Shown in pieces: positions 57,238-64,000 of a stretch of DNA of 64,000 nucleotides. Source of the stretch: APNM01 sp040361335 (GTDB taxonomy: Bacteria; Pseudomonadota; Gammaproteobacteria; Nevskiales; Salinisphaeraceae); NCBI RefSeq assembly GCF_040361335.1, contig NZ_APNM01000013.1, forward strand, positions 1 through 64,000, in the 5' to 3' direction. Position numbers and translations under genes: made by a program. The notes under the pieces are model-generated. The model made no database searches. It was not told the DNA's origin and worked only from the letters and a program-made list of their open reading frames with translations. Position 1 is the stretch's first letter. The number at the start of each line of letters is the position of its first letter.

Positions 57238-58644
57238 ATGTCCCGACGCGTCTTCGTACTCGACACCAACGTGCTGATGCACGACCCGACGGCCCTGTTC
57301 CGCTTCCAGGAGCACGACGTCTACCTGCCGATGGTGGTCCTGGAGGAACTGGACGCCGGCAAGAAGGGCGTATCCGAGGTGGCGCGCAACGTCCGCCAGG
57401 TCAGCCGTTTCCTGGACCAGCTCATGAGCGGGCGCAGCCACGAGGAGATCGAGCGCGGCATCGATCTCAACGCCGTGCTCGCCCGCTACAACGGCCAGTC
57501 CGACCGCGCCGACGCCAGCGGCCGGCTGTTCTTCGAGACCCGCCCGCCACAGACCGACCTGCCGGCCGTGCTGCCCGGCAACAAGGCCGACAACAGCATC
57601 CTGCTGACGGCCCTGTCCCTGCGCGCGGAGCTGCCGGACCGCGACGTGATCCTGGTGTCCAAGGACATCAACCTGCGGATCAAGGCCGCCGTGATCGGCA
57701 TCGAGGCCGAGGACTACTACAGCGACAAGGTGCTGGAGGACGTCGACCTCCTGTTCAGCGGCTATGCCGAACTGCCCGGCAACTTCTGGGAGAGCTTCGC
57801 CGACTCCCTGGATTCCTGGCACGAGGAGGGGCGAACCTTCTACCGGGTCGAGGGCCCCATGGTCCGCGAATGGCACCAGAACCAGTTCCTGCATTTCGAG
57901 CACGAGAACGATGTCGAATTGATCGTGCGCGACATCCAGGGCGACGCCGCGACCCTGGAGCTGGCCGACGACTACCGCGAGAACAAGCATGCCGTGTGGG
58001 GCGTGCACGCCCGCAACCGCGAGCAGAATTTCGCCCTCAACCTGTTGATGGACCCGGAGGTGGATTTCGTCACCCTGCTGGGGGCGGCCGGCACCGGCAA
58101 GACCCTGCTGACACTCGCGGCCGGCCTGGCGCAGGCCCTGGACGAGCAGCGCTACCGCGAGATCGTGATGACCCGCGTGACCGTGCCGGTGGGCGAGGAC
58201 ATCGGCTTCCTGCCCGGCACCGAGGAAGAGAAGATGACGCCCTGGATGGGGGCGCTGATGGACAACCTGGAGGTCCTGACCGGCAGCCTCGACGGCTCCG
58301 ACTGGGAACGCGCCGCCACCAACGAGCTATTGTCCAAGCGCATCAAGATCCGCTCGGTGAACTTCATGCGCGGGCGCACCTTCCTGCACCGCTACATCAT
58401 CCTCGACGAGGCCCAGAACCTCACGCCCAAGCAGATGAAGACCCTGATCACGCGGGCCGGCCCGGGCACCAAGATCGTCTGCCTGGGCAACCTGTCGCAG
58501 ATCGACACGCCCTATCTCACCGAAACCACCTCGGGCCTGACCAACGTGGTCGACCGCTTCCGCGGCTGGCGCCACGCCGGCCATGTCACCCTGGCCCGCG
58601 GCGAACGCTCGCGGCTGGCGGACTACGCCTCAGAGAAACTCTGA
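57238..58644 (+). CDS. PIN-PhoH fusion (PhoH2-like) ribonuclease/ATPase
   Basis: A 468-aa protein. Residues 1-140 form a PIN RNase domain with FVLDTNVLMHDPTALF, LPMVVLEELDAGKKG and acidic residues ILVSKDINLRIKA; residues about 250-465 are a PhoH ATPase with Walker A LLGAAGTGKTLLTLAAGLAQ and Walker B YIILDEAQNLTPKQMK. PhoH2 proteins are RNA helicase/ribonucleases. Start ATG 57238 gives MSRRVFVLDTN. After its stop, 58645-58885 holds no gene; weak inverted stretches such as ATCCGCGTAATCCGCGGAT occur there. Confidence 0.96.
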   Translation: MSRRVFVLDTNVLMHDPTALFRFQEHDVYLPMVVLEELDAGKKGVSEVARNVRQVSRFLDQLMSGRSHEEIERGIDLNAVLARYNGQSDRADASGRLFFETRPPQTDLPAVLPGNKADNSILLTALSLRAELPDRDVILVSKDINLRIKAAVIGIEAEDYYSDKVLEDVDLLFSGYAELPGNFWESFADSLDSWHEEGRTFYRVEGPMVREWHQNQFLHFEHENDVELIVRDIQGDAATLELADDYRENKHAVWGVHARNREQNFALNLLMDPEVDFVTLLGAAGTGKTLLTLAAGLAQALDEQRYREIVMTRVTVPVGEDIGFLPGTEEEKMTPWMGALMDNLEVLTGSLDGSDWERAATNELLSKRIKIRSVNFMRGRTFLHRYIILDEAQNLTPKQMKTLITRAGPGTKIVCLGNLSQIDTPYLTETTSGLTNVVDRFRGWRHAGHVTLARGERSRLADYASEKL

Positions 58645-58885
58645 GGTTGCAGACGATTCCCGGATAAGACATCCGCAGATAACCCAGATGTACGCCGAGT
58701 ATTAAATCGTTCGCCACATACCCGAGATTCTCTCGGGATTTGGCGCGCGCCCGGCCGACCCAGGCCTATTTGGCACTTACGGCCTGTGGCCGCGGGCATT
58801 CTCCCATTTGATGAACGCTTCGATTCGGAACACTGACAAATAATCCGTGTAAATCCGCGTAATCCGCGGATGTATTCAACGCGGA

Positions 58886-59959
58886 TCAGGCCGCATCGGC
58901 ATCCGATTCGCGGCCGCCTTCCCTCGGCCACGCGTTGATGACGGCATTGATCAGGGTGGCCAGGGGGATCGCGAAGAAAACGCCCCAGAAGCCCCACACG
59001 CCGCCGAAGAACAACACCGCGACGATGATCGCCACCGGGTGCAGGTTCACGGCCTCGGAGAACAGGATCGGCACCAGGACATTGCCGTCGATGGCCTGCA
59101 GGATGCCGTAGGCGACCAGCACGTAGACCGTCTCCGCCTCCATGCCCCACTGCGCGTAGGCGACCGCCGCCACGGGCAGGGTCATCGCCATGGCGCCGAG
59201 ATAGGGGATCAGCACCGAGAAGCCCACGCCCACGGACAGCAAGAGCGCGTACTTGAGCCCCAGCAGGGTGAACACGGCATAGGCCGCCACCCAGACCAGC
59301 ACGATCTCCACCGCCTTGCCGCGCACGTAGTTGCCGAGCTGAACGTCGACCTCGTGCCAGACGTCGCGCACGAGGTCCTTGTTCCGCGGCACGAAGCCGC
59401 CCATCCAGGCCATCAGCGTGGCCTTGTCGCGCAGGAAGAAGAACACCATCAGCGGCACCAGGATCATGTAGACCGCGAGGTACAGCAGGCTCACGCCCAC
59501 CACCAGCGAGCGCGACAGCACCATCTGGCGCAGCGAGCCGATATCCTGGGTCGCGCTGGTCAGCAGCTCGTCGACATGCTCGGGCGTGACCAGGGAGGGG
59601 TAGCGCTCCGGCAGATTCAGCAGCCAGCTCTGGATACCCGCTATGATCGCCGGGATCTCCTGGAATATCTGCGCGGCCTGGCGCGTCAGCAGCGGCACCA
59701 GGGCGAAGCTGACCACGACCACGCCCACCAACAGGGCGGTGGATACCAGGCCCGCGCCCAGCGGTCGCGGCACGCGCATGCGCTCCAGCCAGCGCACCGG
59801 CGCTTCCAGCAGATAGGCGAGCACGATCGCCGCCAGCACCGGCGTGAGCAGGCCGCCGAAGAAAATCACCAGCGCCAGCCCGCCCAGCAGGATCAACGCC
59901 AGGGTCACGACCTGGGGGTCGGAAAAATGCCGATGTACCCACTCGCGGATCACGTTCAT
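58886..59959 (-). CDS. AI-2E transporter family membrane protein
   Basis: A 357-aa inner-membrane protein with about eight hydrophobic segments and the AI-2E (PerM/YdiK/TqsA) family marks, e.g. ILAAIVLAYLLEAPVRWLER (as PVLAAIVLAYLLEAPVRWLE), FFLRDKATLMAWMGGFVP and FSVLIPYLGAMAMTLPVA, and ending VWGFWGVFFAIPLATLINAV. Family members export small solutes, ions or the AI-2 signal; the substrate cannot be inferred. ATG 59959 is preferred; ATG 59992 is in frame but has GGAGGG too far away. Divergent from bepA. Confidence 0.92.
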   Translation of the reverse strand: MNVIREWVHRHFSDPQVVTLALILLGGLALVIFFGGLLTPVLAAIVLAYLLEAPVRWLERMRVPRPLGAGLVSTALLVGVVVVSFALVPLLTRQAAQIFQEIPAIIAGIQSWLLNLPERYPSLVTPEHVDELLTSATQDIGSLRQMVLSRSLVVGVSLLYLAVYMILVPLMVFFFLRDKATLMAWMGGFVPRNKDLVRDVWHEVDVQLGNYVRGKAVEIVLVWVAAYAVFTLLGLKYALLLSVGVGFSVLIPYLGAMAMTLPVAAVAYAQWGMEAETVYVLVAYGILQAIDGNVLVPILFSEAVNLHPVAIIVAVLFFGGVWGFWGVFFAIPLATLINAVINAWPREGGRESDADAA

Positions 59960-60043
59960 ACGCGGACCACCGTTGCGATTTCTACCGGCCATGGTTGAAC
60001 TGCCGGCCCTCCCCGACGTCAAATACCCGTACGACGCGATATT

Positions 60044-61573
60044 ATGAACCGATTGATCCGCGAGCCTAGCACAGCGCGTCCGGGAGTCATTTTGCGCCTT
60101 TTCAAAGTCTTTTTCCTGAGCCTGCTCCTGTCCGCCACGGGCGCCGGGGCGGCCCAGGACTACAACCTGCCCAGCATCGGGCAGCCGGCGGACAACGTCC
60201 TGTCGCCGGCCGAGGAGAAGCGCATCGGCCAGCGGGTCGTGTCGCAGCTCAAGGCCCAGGGCATGATCCTGGAGGATCCCGAGCTGGAAGCCTATGTCGC
60301 GGACATCGGCTGGCGCCTGGCCGAGCACACGGAGCGCCCGCCGTCCGATTTCACCTTCTTCGTGATCGACGATCCCTCGGTCAACGCATTCGCGCTGCCC
60401 GGCGGCTACATCGGCGTCAACGCCGGCCTGCTCCTGGAGACCGAGACCGAGAGCGAGCTGGCCGGCGTGGTCGCGCACGAAATCGCGCACGTCACCCAAC
60501 GCCATATCGCGCGCCAGATCGAGGCGACCCAGGGCCTGACCTGGGTTACCGCGGCCGCCGTGCTCCTGGCGATCATCGCCGGCGGCGGCGATCCGTCGGT
60601 GGTGCAGGCGGCCCTGACCATGGGCATGAGCAACCTCGGCCAGCAGCAGATCAACTTCACCCGGCAGCACGAGCTGGAGGCCGACCGGCTGGGCATCCAT
60701 ACCCTCGCCCGGGCCCAGTACAACCCCAACGGCATGGCCGATTTCTTCCGCAAGATGGAGCGGCGCTCGCGCCTGTACGGCAACCGCCTGCCCGAGATAC
60801 TCCTGACCCACCCGGTGAGCGACACCCGTATCTCGGAAGCCGAGTCGCGCATCCGCGACCTGCACGTGGAGACCGTCCACGAGTCCGAGGACTACGCGCT
60901 CATGCGGGCCCGCGCGCGGGTACTGAGCAGCAAGCAGCCCAGCGACGCCGTGACCTACTTCGAGGAGAAGCGCCGGCGCGCCGAAACCGGCGACCCCGCC
61001 ACCGACTACGGCTATGCCCTGGCCCTGACCCGCGTCGGCCGGCTGGAGCGCTCGCACGCGATCCTGGCGGATCTCGCCGGCCGGGAGGCGGCGCACCCGC
61101 ACTACGCGCTCGCCTACGCCCGGGTGCTGCTGGACCAGGGCCAGGGCGGCGAGGCACTGGAGGTACTCGCGGACGTGCGCCCCCGGCATCCCTCCTATCT
61201 ACCGATGACCCTGGCGTACGCCGAGGCCCTGATCGTCAACGACCGCGCCGCCGACGCCCGCAACTACCTGATGGACAAGCGCCGGCTCGTCGAGAACAAC
61301 GCCGACGCCAACCGGCTGTTGGCCCGTGCCGCCGACAAGGAGGGACGCCTGGCCGAGGCGCACTACCGGGACGCCCGCTACTTCTTCCTGCGCGGCAACC
61401 ACGCCGCCGCCATCCACCGCCTGCAGGCGGGCCTCAAGCTGCCCGACCTGTCCCAGGACGACAAGGCCCGCCTGGAGGCCGCCCTGCGCGAATACCGCGG
61501 CGACTGCCACGACAAACTGTCGGAGCGGGAATGCCGGGAACGCGTCGAAGGCACCGGCTCCCGCCGTTACTGA
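60044..61573 (+). CDS. bepA: BepA-like periplasmic M48 metalloprotease/chaperone
   Basis: A 509-aa protein with a signal peptide (FKVFFLSLLLSATGAGAAQ, cleavage near residue 37), an M48 protease domain at about 60-265 with zinc motif VVAHEIAHVTQRH and downstream Glu in ELEADRLGIH, and TPR repeats from about 300 to 490. BepA degrades misassembled LptD/BamA and aids outer-membrane assembly. Length and build match E. coli BepA (487 aa). ATG 60044 begins MNRLIREPSTA. Followed by a CACAGAG repeat. Confidence 0.94.
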   Translation: MNRLIREPSTARPGVILRLFKVFFLSLLLSATGAGAAQDYNLPSIGQPADNVLSPAEEKRIGQRVVSQLKAQGMILEDPELEAYVADIGWRLAEHTERPPSDFTFFVIDDPSVNAFALPGGYIGVNAGLLLETETESELAGVVAHEIAHVTQRHIARQIEATQGLTWVTAAAVLLAIIAGGGDPSVVQAALTMGMSNLGQQQINFTRQHELEADRLGIHTLARAQYNPNGMADFFRKMERRSRLYGNRLPEILLTHPVSDTRISEAESRIRDLHVETVHESEDYALMRARARVLSSKQPSDAVTYFEEKRRRAETGDPATDYGYALALTRVGRLERSHAILADLAGREAAHPHYALAYARVLLDQGQGGEALEVLADVRPRHPSYLPMTLAYAEALIVNDRAADARNYLMDKRRLVENNADANRLLARAADKEGRLAEAHYRDARYFFLRGNHAAAIHRLQAGLKLPDLSQDDKARLEAALREYRGDCHDKLSERECRERVEGTGSRRY

Positions 61574-61590
61574 TAATCCCGCAAAAATAC

Positions 61591-61708
61591 TAACCACAGA
61601 GACACAGAGAACACAGAGTAAAGCGCACTGAACTGCGGGCACACGAAGGTCTCATCCTCTTGTAACCCAGCACTTTTGCTTCTCTGTGCCTCTGTGCCTC
61701 TGTGGTTA
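61591..61708. repeat. CACAGAG-family inverted repeat
   Basis: Begins TAACCACAGAGACACAGAGA and ends GTGCCTCTGTGCCTCTGTGG-TTAA. Sits between the convergent bepA and lapB genes, 18 nt after one stop and 9 nt before the other. Confidence 0.9.
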
Positions 61709-61716
61709 ATTCCTAG

Positions 61717-62886
61717 TTAAGAGGGCTTGACGTCGCGTACCGGCGCGACGCTGTTCCACTGCTTGCAGCTCGGGCACTGCCAGTGCAGGTAGCGCCCCGA
61801 GAAGCCGCAGTGGCCGCAGTGGTACAGCGGCTGCCGGTCGATCACCTGGCGCAGCGACTGGCGCAGACTGTCCAGGGGACCGGACAGACCGGTCCGGGTG
61901 CCGGACCAGGTCAGGTCCAGCAGGTGGTAGAAGGCGATCCAGTTGGGCGTCGCCTGTAGATAGTCCGACAGGTGGGCGATGGCCTCGTCGTTGCGACGCT
62001 GGCGTTCCAGCAGGCGGGCCAGCGCGATATGCGGCGCCGGTCCCTCGTAGCGCTGGATGACTTCCTCCAGGAACCGGCGATAGCCGTCGAAGTCGTCGCG
62101 TGCCAGGAAACAGCGCTCCATCGGCGCCAGGATCTCGGTGACGAAGTCGACGTCCTGTTTCAGGACCTGGCGATAGGCCTTGATGGCGGCCGCATGGTCG
62201 CCCGCCGCCTCCTCGATCTCGCCGCGCAGGAGACTCGCGCGCACGCATTCCCGGAATTCGCCGCGCGCCGACTTGATATGGCGCAGCGCCGCCTGGGCAT
62301 CGCCCGCAGCGCGTTCGTTCTCGGCCAGCTCGCAGAAATACTGGGCGATCACCGGGCGCAGGCTGTGGCCGCGTACCGACTCCAGCCGGCGGGTGGTCTC
62401 GATCGCCTGTTGCCAATCGCGTTCGGCCTCGTAGATCGCCACCAGTCCGGACAGGGCGCGCTCCAGGAACATGCCCTGATCGACCAGCTCGCGGAACAGG
62501 TTTTCGGCGCGGTCGAGCACCCCGGCGCGCAGGTAGTCCTGCGCCAGCTCGAAACGCGCCTGGTTGCGGTGGACGGGCTTCAGGTTCGGGCGCGCGACCA
62601 GGTTCTGGTGCACGCGCAGGGCCCGGTCGACCTCGCCCTGGCGGCGGAAGAGGTTGCCCAGCGCCAGATGCGTCTCGACCGTCTCGTTGTCCACTTCCAG
62701 CAGGCGGACGAAGACCTCGATCGCCTTGTCGGCGTCGTCGTTGACCAGGTGGCTTATGCCGCGCAGGTAGTCCGGGTGGACGTGCGGCGGACGCTCCTCG
62801 GGCCGGCGCATGCGACCCCGCAGGTACCACCCCGATGCCGCCGCCGCCGGCAACAGCAGCAGCACCAGCCAGTAGCCGTCAAGCAT
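61717..62886 (-). CDS. lapB: Lipopolysaccharide assembly protein B
   Basis: A 389-aa protein with an N-terminal membrane helix (YWLVLLLLPAAAASGWYL), TPR repeats at about 35-340, and a C-terminal rubredoxin-like zinc domain (CGHCGFSGRYLHWQCPSC). LapB (YciM) presents LpxC to FtsH and so limits LPS synthesis. All three hallmarks are present and the length equals E. coli's 389. It overlaps lapA by 8 nt, the normal lapAB arrangement, with ihfB and rpsA upstream. Confidence 0.97.
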   Translation of the reverse strand: MLDGYWLVLLLLPAAAASGWYLRGRMRRPEERPPHVHPDYLRGISHLVNDDADKAIEVFVRLLEVDNETVETHLALGNLFRRQGEVDRALRVHQNLVARPNLKPVHRNQARFELAQDYLRAGVLDRAENLFRELVDQGMFLERALSGLVAIYEAERDWQQAIETTRRLESVRGHSLRPVIAQYFCELAENERAAGDAQAALRHIKSARGEFRECVRASLLRGEIEEAAGDHAAAIKAYRQVLKQDVDFVTEILAPMERCFLARDDFDGYRRFLEEVIQRYEGPAPHIALARLLERQRRNDEAIAHLSDYLQATPNWIAFYHLLDLTWSGTRTGLSGPLDSLRQSLRQVIDRQPLYHCGHCGFSGRYLHWQCPSCKQWNSVAPVRDVKPS

Positions 62887-63169
62887 CGTGGATGGGCATG
62901 CTCCGCAGGTTGCGGATCTCCGCCTGCGCGTCCTTGAGCTGTCGCCGCTCGCGCGCCAGGTCCGAGCGCAGCTTGAGGGTGCGTCCCAGCAGGAGCAGCA
63001 GGGCCAGGCCGAAGCCGAGCACGAAGTCCAGGATCAGCACCACGACCAACGGCACGCGCGCCTCGCTCCAGAGCAGGTCCACCGTGACCAACTGGAAATT
63101 CACGAACCCGAAAGCGATACCGATCACCAGGGCGAGCAGGAGAACGAGGTTGCGTAGCAGACGAAGCAT
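62879..63169 (-). CDS. lapA: Lipopolysaccharide assembly protein A
   Basis: A 96-aa inner-membrane protein with two hydrophobic helices (LVLLLALVIGIAFGFVNFQL and VVVLILDFVLGFGLALLLLL) and a cytoplasmic coiled-coil (RSDLARERRQLKDAQAEIRN). DUF1049/YciS type. The stop overlaps the start of lapB. Confidence 0.95.
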   Translation of the reverse strand: MLRLLRNLVLLLALVIGIAFGFVNFQLVTVDLLWSEARVPLVVVLILDFVLGFGLALLLLLGRTLKLRSDLARERRQLKDAQAEIRNLRSMPIHDA

Positions 63170-63248
63170 GATGCGGTTCCGTACTCCGGGGGCGAATCGA
63201 GCCGCGATTGTAGCAACCCGGCGCGATTGACGCCGGACCGAACGCCTG

Positions 63249-63539
63249 TCAGCGGTCGGAGTCGCCGTTCACGCGTTCCCGCATCTCCTTGCCGGGCTTG
63301 AAATGCGGCACGTACTTCTCGGGAATCTGGACGGACTCGCCGGTCTTGGGGTTACGGCCCATGCGCGCGGGCCGATGGTGTACCGAGAAGCTGCCGAAGC
63401 CGCGAATCTCGATGCGGCCGCCGGACGACAGTGTCCGACTGACCTCCTCGAGCAGGAGCTTCACGGCGAGCTCGACATCCTTCTGCGACAGGTGGGTATG
63501 CCGCTGCACCAGACGCTCGATGAGTTCCGATTTCGTCAT
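63249..63539 (-). CDS. ihfB: Integration host factor subunit beta
   Basis: A 96-aa DNA-bending protein of the HU/IHF family. MTKSELIERLVQRHTHLSQK at the start and GRIEIRGFGSFSVHHRPARM with GRNPKTGESVQIPEK containing the DNA-intercalating proline loop. ATG 63539 gives the normal IhfB N-terminus; an ATG at 63560 would add seven residues. Directly downstream of rpsA, as in most gammaproteobacteria. Confidence 0.97.
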   Translation of the reverse strand: MTKSELIERLVQRHTHLSQKDVELAVKLLLEEVSRTLSSGGRIEIRGFGSFSVHHRPARMGRNPKTGESVQIPEKYVPHFKPGKEMRERVNGDSDR

Positions 63540-63569
63540 CCGGCGCTTCCTTATACGCAACCGACTTCA

Positions 63570-63590
63570 CCCCGCCGCACGGTGGCGGGG
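63570..63590 (-). terminator. Hairpin upstream of ihfB
   Basis: CCCCGCC (63570-63576) pairs with GGCGGGG (63584-63590). With the next hairpin it lies in the rpsA-ihfB gap; no T-run follows, so it may be an attenuator or RNA-stability element. Confidence 0.4.
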
Positions 63591-63617
63591 TCCGGAAATC
63601 AGGCTAGACCAATCCGC

Positions 63618-63648
63618 GGACGCCCGCAACAGGATGTCGCGGGCGTCC
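63618..63648 (-). terminator. Hairpin after rpsA
   Basis: Perfect 10-bp stem GGACGCCCGC (63618-63627) / GCGGGCGTCC (63639-63648), 9 nt beyond the rpsA stop. No T-run on the minus strand, so termination may be only partial. Confidence 0.55.
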
Positions 63649-63656
63649 CTCGCGGC

Positions 63657-64000
63657 TTACTTGTCGTCGTCGCCGCCCGCGTCCATCTGTTCCTTGAGGA
63701 GATCGCCCAGGCTGGTGGTGCCGGAGCTGACGTCGTCGCTCTTGGCGTACTGACGCATCGCCTCGCGCTCTTCCTTCTCGTCCTTGGCCTTGATCGAGAG
63801 GCTGATGGAGCGGTTCTTGCGGTCCAGGCCCATGAAGCGCGCCTCGACCTCATCGCCCTCGGACAGGGCGCTGCGGGCGTCCTCGACGCGGTCGCGCGCG
63901 ATATCGGAGGCGCGGATATAGCCGGTGATATCGCCTTCGAGCTGGACCACCGCGCCCTTGGGCTCGACCTCGATGATCTTGCCGGTCACGATGCTGCCCT
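63657..64000 (-). CDS. rpsA: 30S ribosomal protein S1, C-terminal part
   Basis: The C-terminal 114 codons of S1, open to the right edge of the window. It includes most of the last S1/OB repeat (VTGKIIEVEPKGAVVQLEGD, ITGYIRASDIARDRVEDARS, LDRKNRSISLSIKAKDEKEE) and the acidic tail GDLLKEQMDAGGDDDK. The order rpsA-ihfB-lapA-lapB is characteristic for gammaproteobacteria. Confidence 0.96.
   Translation of the reverse strand, partial: GSIVTGKIIEVEPKGAVVQLEGDITGYIRASDIARDRVEDARSALSEGDEVEARFMGLDRKNRSISLSIKAKDEKEEREAMRQYAKSDDVSSGTTSLGDLLKEQMDAGGDDDK

Overview
The window is high-GC chromosomal DNA from a gammaproteobacterium, probably a free-living, metabolically versatile one (inference). The evidence is gene order and family type: ffs-dnaX-ybaB-recR, fadBA, dapA with a following lipoprotein gene, gcvR-bcp, rpsA-ihfB-lapA-lapB, a ydbH/ydbL pair, an OmpP1/FadL porin and a clpB with a clear sigma-32 promoter. 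A PHA-depolymerase-like hydrolase and a phasin-like protein hint at storage polymer use. The genus cannot be named from the sequence alone.

Layout. 1-2058: most of a DNA-repair protein on the minus strand, running off the left edge. 2.2-3.2 kb: tRNA-Arg(CCT) and surE. 3.2-20.5 kb: an accessory catabolic region, described below. 20.7-24.0 kb: a signalling island with a truncated sigma-like protein, a degenerate EAL protein, a membrane GGDEF protein and an ECF-like sigma factor without a normal start codon. 24-39 kb: mixed housekeeping and stress genes (methyltransferase, MscS channel, tRNA-Ala, TerC, deaminase, LOG family, ClpB, aldo/keto reductase, K+ channel, amino acid dehydrogenase, FadL, antiporter). 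39-51 kb: ydbH/ydbL, hydrolase, fadBA, a REC-PAS-GGDEF-EAL protein, a phasin-like protein, ArsR-methyltransferase and a VTT membrane protein. 51-64 kb: core genes recR, ybaB, dnaX, 4.5S RNA, tRNA-Ser, dapA, gcvR, bcp, phoH-like, AI-2E family, bepA, lapB, lapA, ihfB and the 3' part of rpsA.

The most unusual part is the 3.2-20.5 kb region. One tightly packed operon (3372-12980) encodes a stand-alone PEP-synthase-type phosphohistidine domain, a 513-aa protein of no family I recognise, an AMP-forming acyl-CoA ligase, a 200-aa protein with a winged-helix-like start, a PPDK-like protein that lacks the C-terminal PEP/pyruvate barrel, biotin carboxyl carrier protein, biotin carboxylase, and a carboxyltransferase-like (HMGL-fold) protein whose carbamylated lysine, second metal histidine and DAHQ motif are replaced. 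Around it are a thiolase, acyl-CoA dehydrogenase, enoyl-CoA hydratase, three SDRs and a FadR-type GntR regulator. An 11-bp palindrome, TTGTA-N-TACAA, matches the FadR-subfamily operator consensus and occurs before the operon and in the SDR/acyl-CoA dehydrogenase divergent region; a degenerate copy lies in a third divergent region. My working hypothesis is an ATP-driven phosphorylation plus biotin-dependent carboxylation route for a ketone or similar unreactive substrate, followed by CoA activation and thiolytic/beta-oxidative breakdown. This is inference.

Dispersed repeats are frequent. One family, with ends of the type AACCACAGAG(A/G)CACAGAG, occurs at five intergenic sites, three of them between convergent genes. 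A 423-bp MITE-like element with 26-bp terminal inverted repeats follows the deaminase gene. The 3' end of tRNA-Ser is duplicated 168 bp away, next to a long hairpin.
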